Source of the DNA: Siphlonurus alternatus
Lineage: Eukaryota > Arthropoda > Insecta > Ephemeroptera > Siphlonuridae
Reading direction: 5' to 3'
Length of the DNA: 64,000 nucleotides
Assembly: GCA_949825025.1 (NCBI GenBank)
Contig: OX463778.1
Location: forward strand, 38,579,194-38,643,193
Notes under the pieces: model-generated
Databases searched by the model: none
Told to the model about the DNA's origin: nothing
Seen by the model: the letters and a program-made list of their open reading frames with translations, nothing else
Program-made: the position numbers and the translations under genes
In this document: positions 52,890-64,000 of the stretch, piece by piece
Position numbering within the stretch: position 1 is the stretch's first letter
How the letters are laid out: each line of letters opens with the position of its first letter

Positions 52890-55800
52890 AATTATTATTA
52901 ATAATAATACATATTATTTTAATAGTGTAATTTAATCTTCCTATATATACACTTTATTGTTAAAAAAATTGTTTGATAATATTCATATCACGTTTCGTGA
53001 TTCGCATGAAATATTGTCAGTGCTTTGTTATTGAGTTTTTATTTATTTATTTTTTTTTTTTTTTAGTTTTTGTCATAAATATCGCCAACTGTTTGGTGCT
53101 TCTGTGTTGGTTGAAATAGAATTCTCGATGGCAGCTCGGGGAGACATCGAGTGTCAATAAATAAGCGAATATATATTATGTATAGAGCCGAGTGACTCCG
53201 TAAAAGAGCAGTCGCGACTAAAAAAGATGTGGGTAGCTGAGAAAGAACTCGTATTTATCAAAGCGATCAAGAATTCGAGGGAATTCTTGAATTCTACATG
53301 GATCTATTTTTGAAGAAATAGTAATTTCAACAATTAATTATTATTCCAACTAATTTGATAATCTAATTTATAGTATTACTTAATAAATGTTCTCATAAAA
53401 TTCATGATTTATTATTTAATAAAATATTAATTTCAATGACCAATAGAAATAAGTTTCTCATCGGAGTTATTTATAACTTTTATTACATAACAATCGCATT
53501 TTTTGCTACTTATTTTTTTGACCTTTAATCATTATAATCAAAAGCTAATATTAATAATTTACTGTAAAAGTTCAATCGACATAAGAGTAACAAAACAAAA
53601 ATAATTCAGTAATTACCTAATTTGATAGAACTGTTTGAAAAAAATGAAATCAAAATGTATTAATTTAAAATGCAGATTAGAAAATTTATAAAACCAAATT
53701 TGTAATATTTTGTGTTATTGTATACAAATTCTAAAAATAAATATATATTATCATATTCTGATATTAGAATATAGAAATTGTTTATCAAACATAATATCTT
53801 AAGAGCACCGTCGTGGAGTTCTACTATCGTGTAATAATGTAAAAACACACAATTAATTTCATTATGCTTCCTTCTAATTGAACCATAATCATGTTTAAGT
53901 GTGCGTAACAGGTCTATTATATTATGTTCAAATTATTGCAATAGATGAAACAAGTTACGTCAATATGATATATTGTTTGTACATACAGTCATGAATGTTT
54001 TATAAAAAATGCTTCTTCTTTGCCTCATCATCTTGACTTTTTTGTTTTGTTCAAAAATTAACCTTAAAGAAAATCAAATTTAATGTTGGACAAATTGCCT
54101 AACTTCCAGGCGATAATTACATTCTAGCAAGGATGGCATTTATTATTTGTTTGAGTGGGCGCATTCAGGAAAGTTAATGATTTATTCTTTTGTTTTATAT
54201 AATTTTCAAGGAAAACTATTTTAATATACTGATTTTTTTTATTTTTTTTTAATTGGGACTGCTTTGATGACAGAAGACACGAAATAGAGTTATTTACAGT
54301 ATTCATAAGGAAAACATGCATCCCACACTAAGTTCTAAATATAAACATATATTACATGAAAAATAACTCAAAATTTAACAGTAAAATATTAATATTTGTG
54401 TTTATTAATCAAAATATTAGCATGTAGTCAATATTTACATTTTAATACGAATATTTTTATTCGTTTACATAATACAACTTCAAATTTTACTGTCATTTTT
54501 TTCATTATAATATAAAGCACAGTAAAATACTGATTTTATTCGAAATAAAAAATAATTCATATGTATTGTCATATGAGTGCAGCAAGGTGATCAAACTTTA
54601 TGAAACATTGCAAGTAAAGATTATTTTATTATCTCGCTTCACTGATAATTACCTATATAATATAGTGTGTTTGGCATTTAATCTAATTTGATACATATGC
54701 ATGGTCTCCATATATACGCCCATACAAACCAAAAGTTAACAAAAATTTTAGACTATATAATATAACATTAAAAAAAAGCACGTAAATATAATTCAAATTT
54801 TAGACCAATTATAGCACCATAATCACTTAACTGCTTATATCTACACACCCGAGGTGAGAAGTTTAGACTTTGACACACTTGAATTCACATAACCATCAAT
54901 TTAAACTTCCCGCCACAAGTTTAACAAAATAATTATGATCGATCATAAATGTCAGGTAAGACTTGAACAAGATATCTTGAAATTAGAAATAAATATTAAA
55001 ATTTCTGTGCTGACAGGAGCTTAGCGATATAAGTGTCAGTAAATACATCATTTGTATTTCAATTATATATTTGAGCTTTACTGAACCGTCTTTTTGGCTA
55101 TGTGATACTCCATAAAAGGCTATACTAGTTTTAATGACCCTGGATATCAAGTTTTATAAATAGTATGTCATATATGTAAAAAAAAAATCAACAGGTAGAA
55201 TTTGAGTCATCACATCAAGTTATTATTCACGAGAAGTGCCATTTAGTTACAATATTTTTCTTTATACGGCTTGAATTGTAATACATTCAAAATGTAGACA
55301 TGGAATTTTAAAAACGTTAATAACACGTTAATAATCATATTGCTGTTAATGGCGTATATCCAAAATATGAACTATATAGAATATTACTTACTTTATAACT
55401 TTATCATCATGCATTAATATAACTCTTTGAATTATATTTATTTAAGTTGAAAAGAAACAATTCAAGTATAAGTTATTATGACAGGAAATTTTTAATTAAA
55501 AAAAATACGTTTCGGATTCTCTATGTACTTCTGCGCTGCCTATGAATAATTTAATTTATTCATAAATAATAGAAAATGAGAGTTGAAAACAAAACTTGCT
55601 GTATTAAGCTAACAATGTATATAAATAAAAATAATAATAATAATTTGCATGATATTATAATATATATAAAGCGTCACGAATCATTTAAGATCTAAATATT
55701 TTTGAAAACTTGAAAATATTTAACGCAGATTTGAGAATAAATTTGAGATATATATGAATCTTCTAATAAAGAAACGTACACATCGGACTTCATGCTAGAA

Positions 55801-56834
55801 GATTGGTTCTACAGGTTGCGGTGATCAGGGGTACGCCTGTAAATATGCAACCTGTCGCAACCTTTCTCACGGTTTGCGAATTACGTCATCAAATATTTCT
55901 ACTTTGATTATGCATGCAAATAATGTGGACACACCCAACCAATTTTATCAATTTATGTAAATCGTTATTAAATTATCCTACCTCATCGTGTCAACTATAA
56001 TTAAATTAATTATTGACAAATTCTCACAATTGGTTTTTATGCCATAATTATATGTTTACTAATATTTGATTTATTATTTTAATTATTTATTGACTTTGAT
56101 AATTGTGATATCTAATAACATCAAGCTTATATTATTTATAAATGAAAGTTTTCATTGCTGATCTAAAATTCTAATGAAAGGAATTTATTTAAATTAGTTT
56201 ATATGAAAACCCAAAGTTAAAATCGATCATGTTGATTGAATATAAATTAGAATTTTCAAATATTAATTCAATTTGATTTATTCTTTCATTATTCGCATTC
56301 CGCTCCTGTAATCAACTTTAAAAAAAATAATAATAAAAAAGGTATTTTGAGATATGACGGAAAAATAAATTTCAAAATTATAATGACAATACTATCAAGT
56401 AAGTTTCAATCTATGGTGAAATTTCTTTGCAAATATTTTGTAAAATCAATGCTACACAGACTACGTGAAAGGTTTTATTTACTCAACAGCAGAAAGAACG
56501 ACTTATTTTACAAGAACCATCGTCCAAGTCTGCTTCGCGGATATAATTCAATCAGATCAAACCTTCACTGCCGTTATCCTTTATTTTTGTAAACTTGCTC
56601 TCTGAAACACATAACTTTACCATAATTCACAGTCAGAAACATTGCAAACTCTTTTTATCAGCCTAGGAACAAGTCTTTTATTTTTGTACCAATTAAACTT
56701 TTTCTCCAAGTGAAAAAAAATATATTTATTACGTGACTCATAATATATAATATAATATTATACATTTGAACTATTCTTGAAAATAAGTAATACAAGATTC
56801 AAAATTTTCATCTATACGATTAATCGATACCAAG
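52890..56834. other. AT-rich non-genic DNA
   Basis: Nearly 4 kb with no gene recognised. Small frames at 53660-53848, 54124-54321 and 56347-56592 lack motifs. A less AT-rich patch near 53090-53260 and another near 55800-55880 (AGGTTGCGG and CGCAACCT repeats) are not identified. Confidence 0.5.
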
Positions 56835-57167
56835 CAATGGAGTATCGACCTCAAAAATTTTTATTGCAGAAATGGATAGAACATGCAAAGTTATGTTACC
56901 CTGATTTTTTTCAGATTTTTTTGAGCCCGGGAACTATTTTTAAAAAATTATTGAAAATCCTTTTTGTGACATCACGCGGCGGCAAGTCCTATCTTTTTCT
57001 TTAGGAGCGGCGTCTCGTGACGTCACAAAAAGAACTTTCAATAATTTTTTTAAAATAGTTCCCGGGCTCTAAAAAATCTGAAAAAAATCAGAGTATCATA
57101 ACTTTGCACCCTTTACCCATTTCTGCAATAAAAAAAAATAGGTCGATACGACTCGATACTCCATTGT
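56835..57167. mobile_element. MITE-A2, full copy 1
   Basis: CAATGGAGTATCGA at the left is mirrored at 57154-57167; arms of about 140 bp share TTATTGCAGAAATGGATAGA, CCCTGATTTTTTTCAG and ATTGAAA. The loop carries TGACATCACGCGGCGGC and GTGACGTCAC. The right arm has a short extra repeat of the terminal block (GGTCGATACGACTCGATAC). The plus-strand frame through it recurs in the next copy only because the DNA does. Confidence 0.85.
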
Positions 57168-57570
57168 GATTTTTCTATGTATTCTCTCTGTTCTGTATTA
57201 AATTTTAATAATATTACATGTACATAATATGTTTGCTTAAGTATTATAGTACTGTATAAAACGTGGCTATATTATATATATCAGAGTTTTTGCCTGATAT
57301 TAATGATACCCGTAACTCATCAAGAGATGTAACAAACAAAATGAAAAAGTTGTGTCATTAATATTCTTGCTATAAAAATACAATGTTTATATTATATCCA
57401 TCTATAATATTTAAAGTCACCAATATTTGCAATAATTTTACTTATTTTCACATCGTAAATTCAAGTATGATCTTTGACTTAATGTATTAAAATTAAGTAT
57501 CAAACTGGATACATTGTATACTTCTCTCCTACTCACAACTTACAGTCACAGTTTGGGATAAATATAATTA
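57168..57570. other. AT-rich spacer between two MITE-A2 copies
   Basis: No feature recognised. Confidence 0.5.
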
Positions 57571-57900
57571 AGCTATGGAGTATTGTCCTCAATTTTTTTT
57601 ATTGCAGAAATGGATAGAGGGTGCAAAGTTATGCTACCCTGATTTTTTTCAGATTTTTTTGAGACCTGGAACTATTTTTAAAAAATTATTGAAAGTCCTT
57701 TTTGTGACGTCACGCGGCGGCAAGTCCTATCTTTTTCTTAAGGAGCGGCGTCTCGTGACGTCATGAAAAGGACTTTCAATAATTTTTTAAAAATAGTTCC
57801 CGGGCTCTAAAAAATCTGAAAAAAATCAGGGTATATAGCATAACTTTGCAACCTCTATCCATTTTTTCAATAAAAAAAATTGAGGACAATACTCTATTGC
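57571..57900. mobile_element. MITE-A2, full copy 2
   Basis: Same structure as the copy at 56835, only about 400 bp away and in the same orientation. Its two ends read GAGTATTGTCCTCAA and exact complement, whereas copy 1 has TATCGACCTC; each copy's arms match each other better than they match the other copy. TGACGTCA occurs twice (57705-57712, 57756-57763). Confidence 0.85.
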
Positions 57901-58524
<624 letters not shown>

Positions 58525-58649
58525 CAGTAAAGTATACTAAAGTACTTTTCCAAGTTAAAATTGGTGGTATTGTTCCAGCATCTATTACACATTGTCGATC
58601 GTTCTGATTAATGAACAGTGGACGTCATCTTTATATTGACTTACATCTC

Positions 58650-59021
58650 TTAAGGTAGAGATAATACGGATCAGCTGGCCCAATGCTAAAAAAATCCCAT
58701 TCATTAAAATTATGAAAAAAAAATTAAAATATTCTCCTTTACATCCCCTATCAGTAGGTAAAATATCAGGTATACAAAAACGAGCTAGTTTTCGAGTAAT
58801 TAATTTTTAAAGTTCTCTAATTTAACATGGAGAAATGGAACTTCCATGTTAAATTAGTCAACTTTAAAAATTAATAACTCGAAAACTAGCTCGTTTTTGT
58901 ATATCTGATATTTTACCTACTGATAGGGGAGGGGATGAAGAGGAGAATAATTTTTTTCATACTTTTATGAATGGGATTTTTTTAGCATTAGGCCAGCTGA
59001 TCCGTGTTATTTCTACCTTAA
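58650..59021. mobile_element. MITE-F: 364-bp palindrome flanked by TTAA
   Basis: GGTAGAGATAATACGGATCAG (58654 on) is mirrored by CTGATCCGTGTTATTTCTACC (ending 59017), with TTAA immediately outside each end (58650-58653, 59018-59021). The arms run nearly the whole length (GAAAACTAGCTCGTTTTTGT block) and close on ACATGGAGAAATGGAACTTCCATGT. The TTAA flanks fit piggyBac-type transposition, but because TTAA is itself palindromic they could also belong to the repeat. Confidence 0.8.
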
Positions 59022-59024
59022 ATC

Positions 59025-59970
59025 TAAATTCAGCGTGAATATTTCAGAACATCGAAAAAAAAAATACTAGGAAAAGAAGAAGTGTTTGTACGAACCATAA
59101 TTACAAAAAGACCACATGCGGGTCTTCGGTCGCTGATCCAGTGTAAAAAAAAAAAAAAAATAATGTCCAAAATTGTCATTTCATCCTACGGGGATGACGT
59201 AAGATGAGGTTCATGAACCTTTCTATGTCTAGTAACTTTGATACCCGCATATTTATTTTAGAGTAATTAACACGTGATTTGATTTTTAGTTACCACAGTT
59301 GGTATGTTATGTACTTTCTTGGAATTAAATTGAGACTTTTTTTTTAAAAGCTTTCATAGAGTAAACAATGTTTAAAATTTGCTGTATGTTAAACAAAAAT
59401 AGTAAAGCAGAATAATAATTATTTTTTTTCTGTTTGACAAAAACAGTGCGTGTTTACCCTTACCGTGATTATTAAAGTACACTATAAAACTTCCTTAATT
59501 GAGGGTTTGCTTACATACCAAGTTTTTTCTTGTATTTCACTTCCAGTTTACCAATGATGTGCTAGAGAGAACCACGCTAACGTTGAGCAAAAAGTTTTCA
59601 CAATATTAAAAAAAAATTGCAGCGAAAAAAAAATACACATTTATAAGCTAAAATACTTGACATTTCGAAAATAATCGCGTTCATTACTACGTTTTTATAA
59701 TCTAAATTTCAAATAATTATTTTACATTTTAAGACTCTTTTTAAACTTTTTTTTATTTTTTTTTTTACATAATTTAGTATCCATTAAATTTATGTATCAT
59801 TATTATTATAATACTTAATTAATAATATTAAAATTTGTTTTGCGGTTTAGTGACCGACTTATATTAAGAGTTTAAAATAGAAGATTAAGTACAAGTAAAA
59901 AATGACAGCTGAGAAGAGAAGATAATATTTTTTTTTGTGAAATATATATTTTTTAAAAAAAAAAGTGGAA
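59025..59970. other. AT-rich non-genic DNA
   Basis: No feature recognised apart from homopolymer A runs near 59145-59160. Confidence 0.5.
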
Positions 59971-59977
59971 AAATAAG

Positions 59978-60082
59978 TCAGTCATCGGTGTTGGACTCGT
60001 TCTTGTCATTAAGGTGTGCTGCTCGAGGCGGGCGCGTGGCGTCCTTCAGCTGTCTATACAGGTGCTGCCATGCCGTGGGCAT
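59978..60082 (-). CDS. Candidate C-terminal exon or small ORF, 34 codons
   Basis: Minus-strand frame from ATG (60082-60080) to TGA (59980-59978): MPTAWQHLYRQLKDATRPPR followed by an acidic, polar tail ending in NESNTDD. About two thirds of the codons end in G or C although the flanks are very AT-rich, and the composition is that of an ordinary soluble protein. Alternative starts by splicing exist at GGCATGGCAG and TATAGACAG. With the stop followed at once by AT-rich sequence, a last coding exon plus 3' untranslated region is the natural reading. No family is recognised and no upstream exon can be linked within the window. Confidence 0.35.
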   Translation of the reverse strand: MPTAWQHLYRQLKDATRPPRAAHLNDKNESNTDD

Positions 60083-60245
60083 TATGCAAATCAAAATTAA
60101 CAAATAATCAAGAAGTAAATAATTATAAATAATTTGTTAAATGTTAAATATAAAATATTATATTATATAAATATTTTATATGATGAAAATATATCATATA
60201 TCCATATTTGCTGACTTTATAATATGCATATATTTTAATTAAGAC

Positions 60246-60677
60246 GCGATTGGATGTAGAATTGGAAGGTGGTGACACTGGGGTATCTTTTCCATGTTAA
60301 TATTTAAACACGGTTACTCAGAGTAATTTTTATTCTATAGCTAAGTTGATTGCAGTAGTATAAAGATAATTGGTAGCCCTAGTGCACAACTTTTAGCTTA
60401 ATAAAGCATGCCATGATTTTAAGATTTTTAAGATTTTTAATATTTTTAAAAACTGATACACAATTTAAAAATATTAAAAAAAATTCATCTCTTTAAATCA
60501 AGCTTTATTAGTTTTATTACGATAAGTTGTGCACTATGGCTACTTATTATTTTATACTACTGTAATCAACTTATTGTTAGTTCTATAGGATGAAAATTAC
60601 ACTGAGGAGCCTTGTTGAAATATTAACATAAAGAAGATACATTAGTGTTGCCACCTACCGGAGCTACACCCAATCGC
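60246..60677. mobile_element. MITE-G: 432-bp palindromic MITE
   Basis: GCGATTGGATGTAG is mirrored by CTACACCCAATCGC at 60664-60677. The arms of about 190 bp share AGGTGGYRACACT, ATGTTAATATTT and AAGTTGTGCACTA in complement, with clear divergence between arms, so this copy is older than MITE-E. No coding. Confidence 0.75.
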
Positions 60678-60679
60678 AT

Positions 60680-61679
60680 TAAAAGTTTGATAAAGTGTAA
60701 TATTTGAAAGAAAGGGAGTGAAGGAGAGATACAGATAAATTGTTATTCATCGCTGCATGCTCTGAAAATAAATATGCAATATATATTCGTGTCCTATTTG
60801 TCAAAGAATTTTATTTATGAATTAAAGTACACTACACATTCAGTCCAAACACACAGTAATTTGAAAAAAAAAAAAGCCTTTATTGCAAAAGTAAAAAGCA
60901 TTTTTCTCATGCAAATAATTCTACTTGTCACGTTGTGGCATCGTTACTGTTTTTCAAACGCTACTCTGCAATTTGAAAATACAGAATTTTCTTTGAATTC
61001 TATACTTATACATAACGTTAGCATTGTATAGCTTGTACATTATTCATACACTATTTACATACAAATTTAAATCTCTTCATATTCAATTAAATTTCAGTTA
61101 AGCTTTCATTAATTAAAATTATAAATGTATAGAAAAAACTGTATATAATTACAAAAGAAATATGTGTTTATAAATTCTAGCATTTGCAACTGCAACTTAA
61201 TTATCTAGTATCTAGAAATACTGACAGTGCATGAGATAAAAAAAAAAAAAAAAATACTAAAAAAAGAGGGAATTGAAATAATAGTTTGTTTGTTTGTCTG
61301 CTTGTGACATTTGTTCTTAAAAAAATGTTCAAATCAAACAAGTACTATATATTTTTGCATGAAGAACATATGTAACTTTTATACATTTAATATGGTGGTA
61401 TCGTACACAATATGTACATACTTAGGTTTAATATAAGCTGTTCTCAAGCAAAGTGCTGATGTAAGGTGGGCATTGTTGTCTGCACTACTAGCTTGAGAGG
61501 GTCAATATTCTAGCCACTGTCCAAGCTGCAGTCCAGCAAGGAGAGGGATGCTGCAGCTAAAGATGACAGTGCAGCGTGTCTAAAATGTTCCGAAATTTAG
61601 GTGAATTTACGTAGGTGACAAGCAACAAGGCTAGGTTACTTCAGTGTAAATGCTGTGGAATTCTGACCTGATGTTCACA
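60680..61679. other. AT-rich DNA with a moderate-GC patch
   Basis: 61440-61600 is less AT-rich, with a donor-like ATGTAAGGTGGG on the plus strand and short frames only. Not recognised as an exon. The rest is ordinary AT-rich DNA. Confidence 0.4.
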
Positions 61680-62159
61680 CACTACGTTCACATGGTTAGT
61701 GTTTAAAGGAGGGGAACCGCTTCAGCTTTTATATTTTTATTGTTTTATAAATGATGTAAAACTTACTTCGCTGCACCAAAAAAATAGTGCCTTCCACTAG
61801 TTCAGCAGTTGACATTCAAAAAGCGCGCCAAAGAAAATTGGGACTTATCGGACTTATGATGTCAAGCGCCATGATAGATCAAGCGCAATCAATTGTTGAT
61901 CTTGACGTCATAAGCCCCAATTTTCTTTGGCGCGCTTTTTGAATGTCAATTGCTGAACTGATGGAAGGCGGAGGGTGGTGACTATTTTTTTGGTGCACAA
62001 GTAAGTTTTACAATATTTATTTTATAAAACGTTAAAAATATAAAAGCTAAAGCGGTTCTCCTCCTTTAATACGTATCCGTTGACGACGCCTAATATATAA
62101 GAATAACATTATCCATCGTCAACGTATCCATATTAAACAACGTCATGTGAACGTAGTGA
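61680..62159. mobile_element. MITE-C, second copy, interrupted
   Basis: CACTACGTTCACATG at the left and CATGTGAACGTAGTG at the right frame a copy of the element at 25591, including CGTTGACGACGCCT and AGAATAACATTATCC. It is split near its left end by MITE-D. Confidence 0.8.
61707..62065. mobile_element. MITE-D: 359-bp palindrome inserted at TTAA inside MITE-C
   Basis: AGGAGGGGAACCGCTTCAGC and the complement of AGGAGGAGAACCGCTTTAGC form the ends; TTAA lies directly outside both (61703-61706, 62066-62069). In the uninterrupted MITE-C copy the site reads GTTTAATGCG, so the TTAA duplication can be read directly. Arms include TTTGGCGCGCTTTTTGAATG. piggyBac-type mobilisation is inferred. Confidence 0.85.
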
Positions 62160-63621
62160 CAGAATGTGCATAGTGTCACATCGTCTTTAAAATCCCTAAC
62201 GATGTAAAATCTTTATAACAAAAAATATCAGCATTAATTATCTCTATCCTCCTGTAATAATTAACAGCTTGTATATAGAAATTTTTTATTGCATTCTTGG
62301 ATACTCAAATAATGTAAACTTTCCACATTTAACTTTTTTTTTAATAAACCCGCTAACATCTTTTAAATTATTCTGCAAAACAATGTGACGTAAATGCAAT
62401 GATTTTCCCTATGCCTTGCATGTTTAATATTTGCATGACTATATAATGACTGACTTTAAAGAGTTTTGCAGAATGATTTTAAGGGTGTTAAAAGAGTTGA
62501 AAACAAATATGTATAACTCGAGGCGTTCTATAAATAACAGTATTCAGTTTGTCCATTTATAAAGAGACGAACGCATGCAGTTCTAGTTTAAGTTGCGTTA
62601 AGTGCGTTATTTTTTACTGTCTGCATGGGTGTTTTGCAGTTGAATATACTACACTGTGATTATATTTTGAATACTGTATATAGTATAGTATATGATAAAG
62701 AAAACACCGAATTAAATATATACATGTTTAATTGATGCATCATAAAAAGCGTCTTAATACATACACAAAATTTATCACTTTTTTTATGAGTCAACGGTGT
62801 TTTTTCTTAGCAAAAAGTGAAATCAGTTCATTACATATATACATTTTTCTAGCGTGTAGAAACGTTCTGGACACTCTAGCAAAGTTTTTTTTTTTTCTTC
62901 ACGAAATATGCGACTGCCGTCATGAATTTTGAAAAGCTAACGTCACTGTTCACAAACCACAAGTTTTATTTTTGTTAGAAAATTGGGACGACTGCAATTT
63001 ACGTAAAGCTCTTCTTATTTCAATTCTGACGCCACCTTTGAGTCTCATATTGTTATGAAGAGCACGTTTATACTGTCACCTCTGTTTGCTATGAACGACA
63101 ATATTTATTTACACTCTGCAGTGTTTCCATCCAGTTCACGTTTATTACGACCTTTTCACTATCATGGTGAAATTTCTTTCAGAAGTATGTCTGCTATGTT
63201 AAAAATCTTTGTTATATTAATTTTCATATTATATTTTTAAAATATTATAAATATAAGTGACAAGAATGCTAAATAGTAGAGAGGAAATGAAATTCTTCTT
63301 CGTTGCGATAGTTATAAATAAGTATATATATATTATGCAAAATATTTACCTATAATAACAGTATATAATTATATATATAATATAATTTTAGCTGATGATA
63401 ATTTTGCATTCATTTTTTATAAATTTAATATCAATAATAAATCAATTAAGAATCAATTAATATTTGCATGTGTGATTTTTGTTTCAATGACCACAGTTGC
63501 ATGAAATATAATATAATTATTTATTTTAATTTATATTTTTCTTTAAAAATATAGTAATTTAAAATCATTATTTTATGATAAAATATCATAAATTCTTAAC
63601 ACTTAACTTACGCATTTGCAT
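62160..63621. other. AT-rich non-genic DNA
   Basis: Short frames at 62732-62932 and 63055-63240 have no motif. Nothing else recognised. Confidence 0.5.
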
Positions 63622-63808
<187 letters not shown>

Positions 63809-64000
63809 GCATTTGCATTGATAATTATGCATACGATGTACAACTCTCGAGAAAACACAAAATTTATCCTTTGCCTAATTTTCTGGAGACAAAGATACTG
63901 TTGATATATACAATTTTGTAATAGGCTTAAGTCAGGAACCAAGTTCGTACCCCTAAAATAATTCTCAAGTTCACCACATCTTAATAGAATGAGTGACAGC

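Noticed and set aside
56777..57766. Two similar frames (LLQKWIE, CYPDFFQIF) that look like a small gene family
   Set aside because: Both fall in MITE-A2 arms; the similarity is at DNA level, includes non-coding parts, and the frames lack codon-position bias.

Overview
The window is AT-rich, repeat-dense animal nuclear DNA. It holds no bacterial-type gene organisation, no operons, no rRNA operon and no CRISPR array. The best-supported lineage is an invertebrate metazoan: there is a CR1/L2-type non-LTR retrotransposon (LINE) with a 2A-like peptide and a PHD finger, a SINE with a 5S-rRNA-derived head, many palindromic MITEs, and very long (TC)n, (TA)n and (AATC)n microsatellites. A crustacean, chelicerate, mollusc or annelid would all fit; the sequence alone does not decide.

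The only clear protein-coding gene is the LINE (7279-11993; reading frame 8218-11737). It is full length and almost intact: 2A-like motif, PHD finger, AP-like endonuclease and reverse transcriptase in order, broken once by a frameshift near 10514-10551. It sits in a nest (7211-13147) in which one palindromic MITE was hit three times: by the LINE, by a 5S-derived SINE with a poly(A) tail (12090-12497), and by a second palindromic MITE (12571-13030). A shorter minus-strand relative of the LINE (24541-25140) keeps the ORF start through the PHD region and then jumps to the 3' tail.

Layout. 1-7 kb: AT-rich DNA with a hAT-like MITE carrying a perfect 8-bp target duplication, a MITE-A copy, a decayed 5S-SINE, a 32-bp perfect palindrome flanked by direct repeats, and a probable LINE 3' end. 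7.2-13.1 kb: the nest. 13-40 kb: mostly non-genic AT-rich DNA with small palindromic elements, microsatellites, and isolated GC-richer islets of 100-250 bp that may be exons or conserved elements (15.8, 18.4, 19.2, 25.2, 28.1, 30.1, 32.8, 33.2 and 36.1 kb). 40.2-42.2 kb: a 2-kb foldback element whose arms contain a 53-bp minisatellite and two further palindromic insertions. 42-64 kb: further MITEs (42.5, 51.5, 56.8, 57.6, 58.7, 60.2 and 61.7 kb), SINE pieces (52.7, 63.6 kb), microsatellites, and a small open frame on the minus strand at 59978-60082 that looks like a final coding exon.

No host gene can be assembled with confidence. If the islets are exons they belong to genes with very long introns, and neither the order nor the strand can be settled here. 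I found no evidence for a new defence, biosynthetic or regulatory system. The most unusual content is the transposon biology: the 2A/PHD LINE, the 5S-SINE family, the nested insertions, the mosaic MITE families and the minisatellite-bearing foldback.
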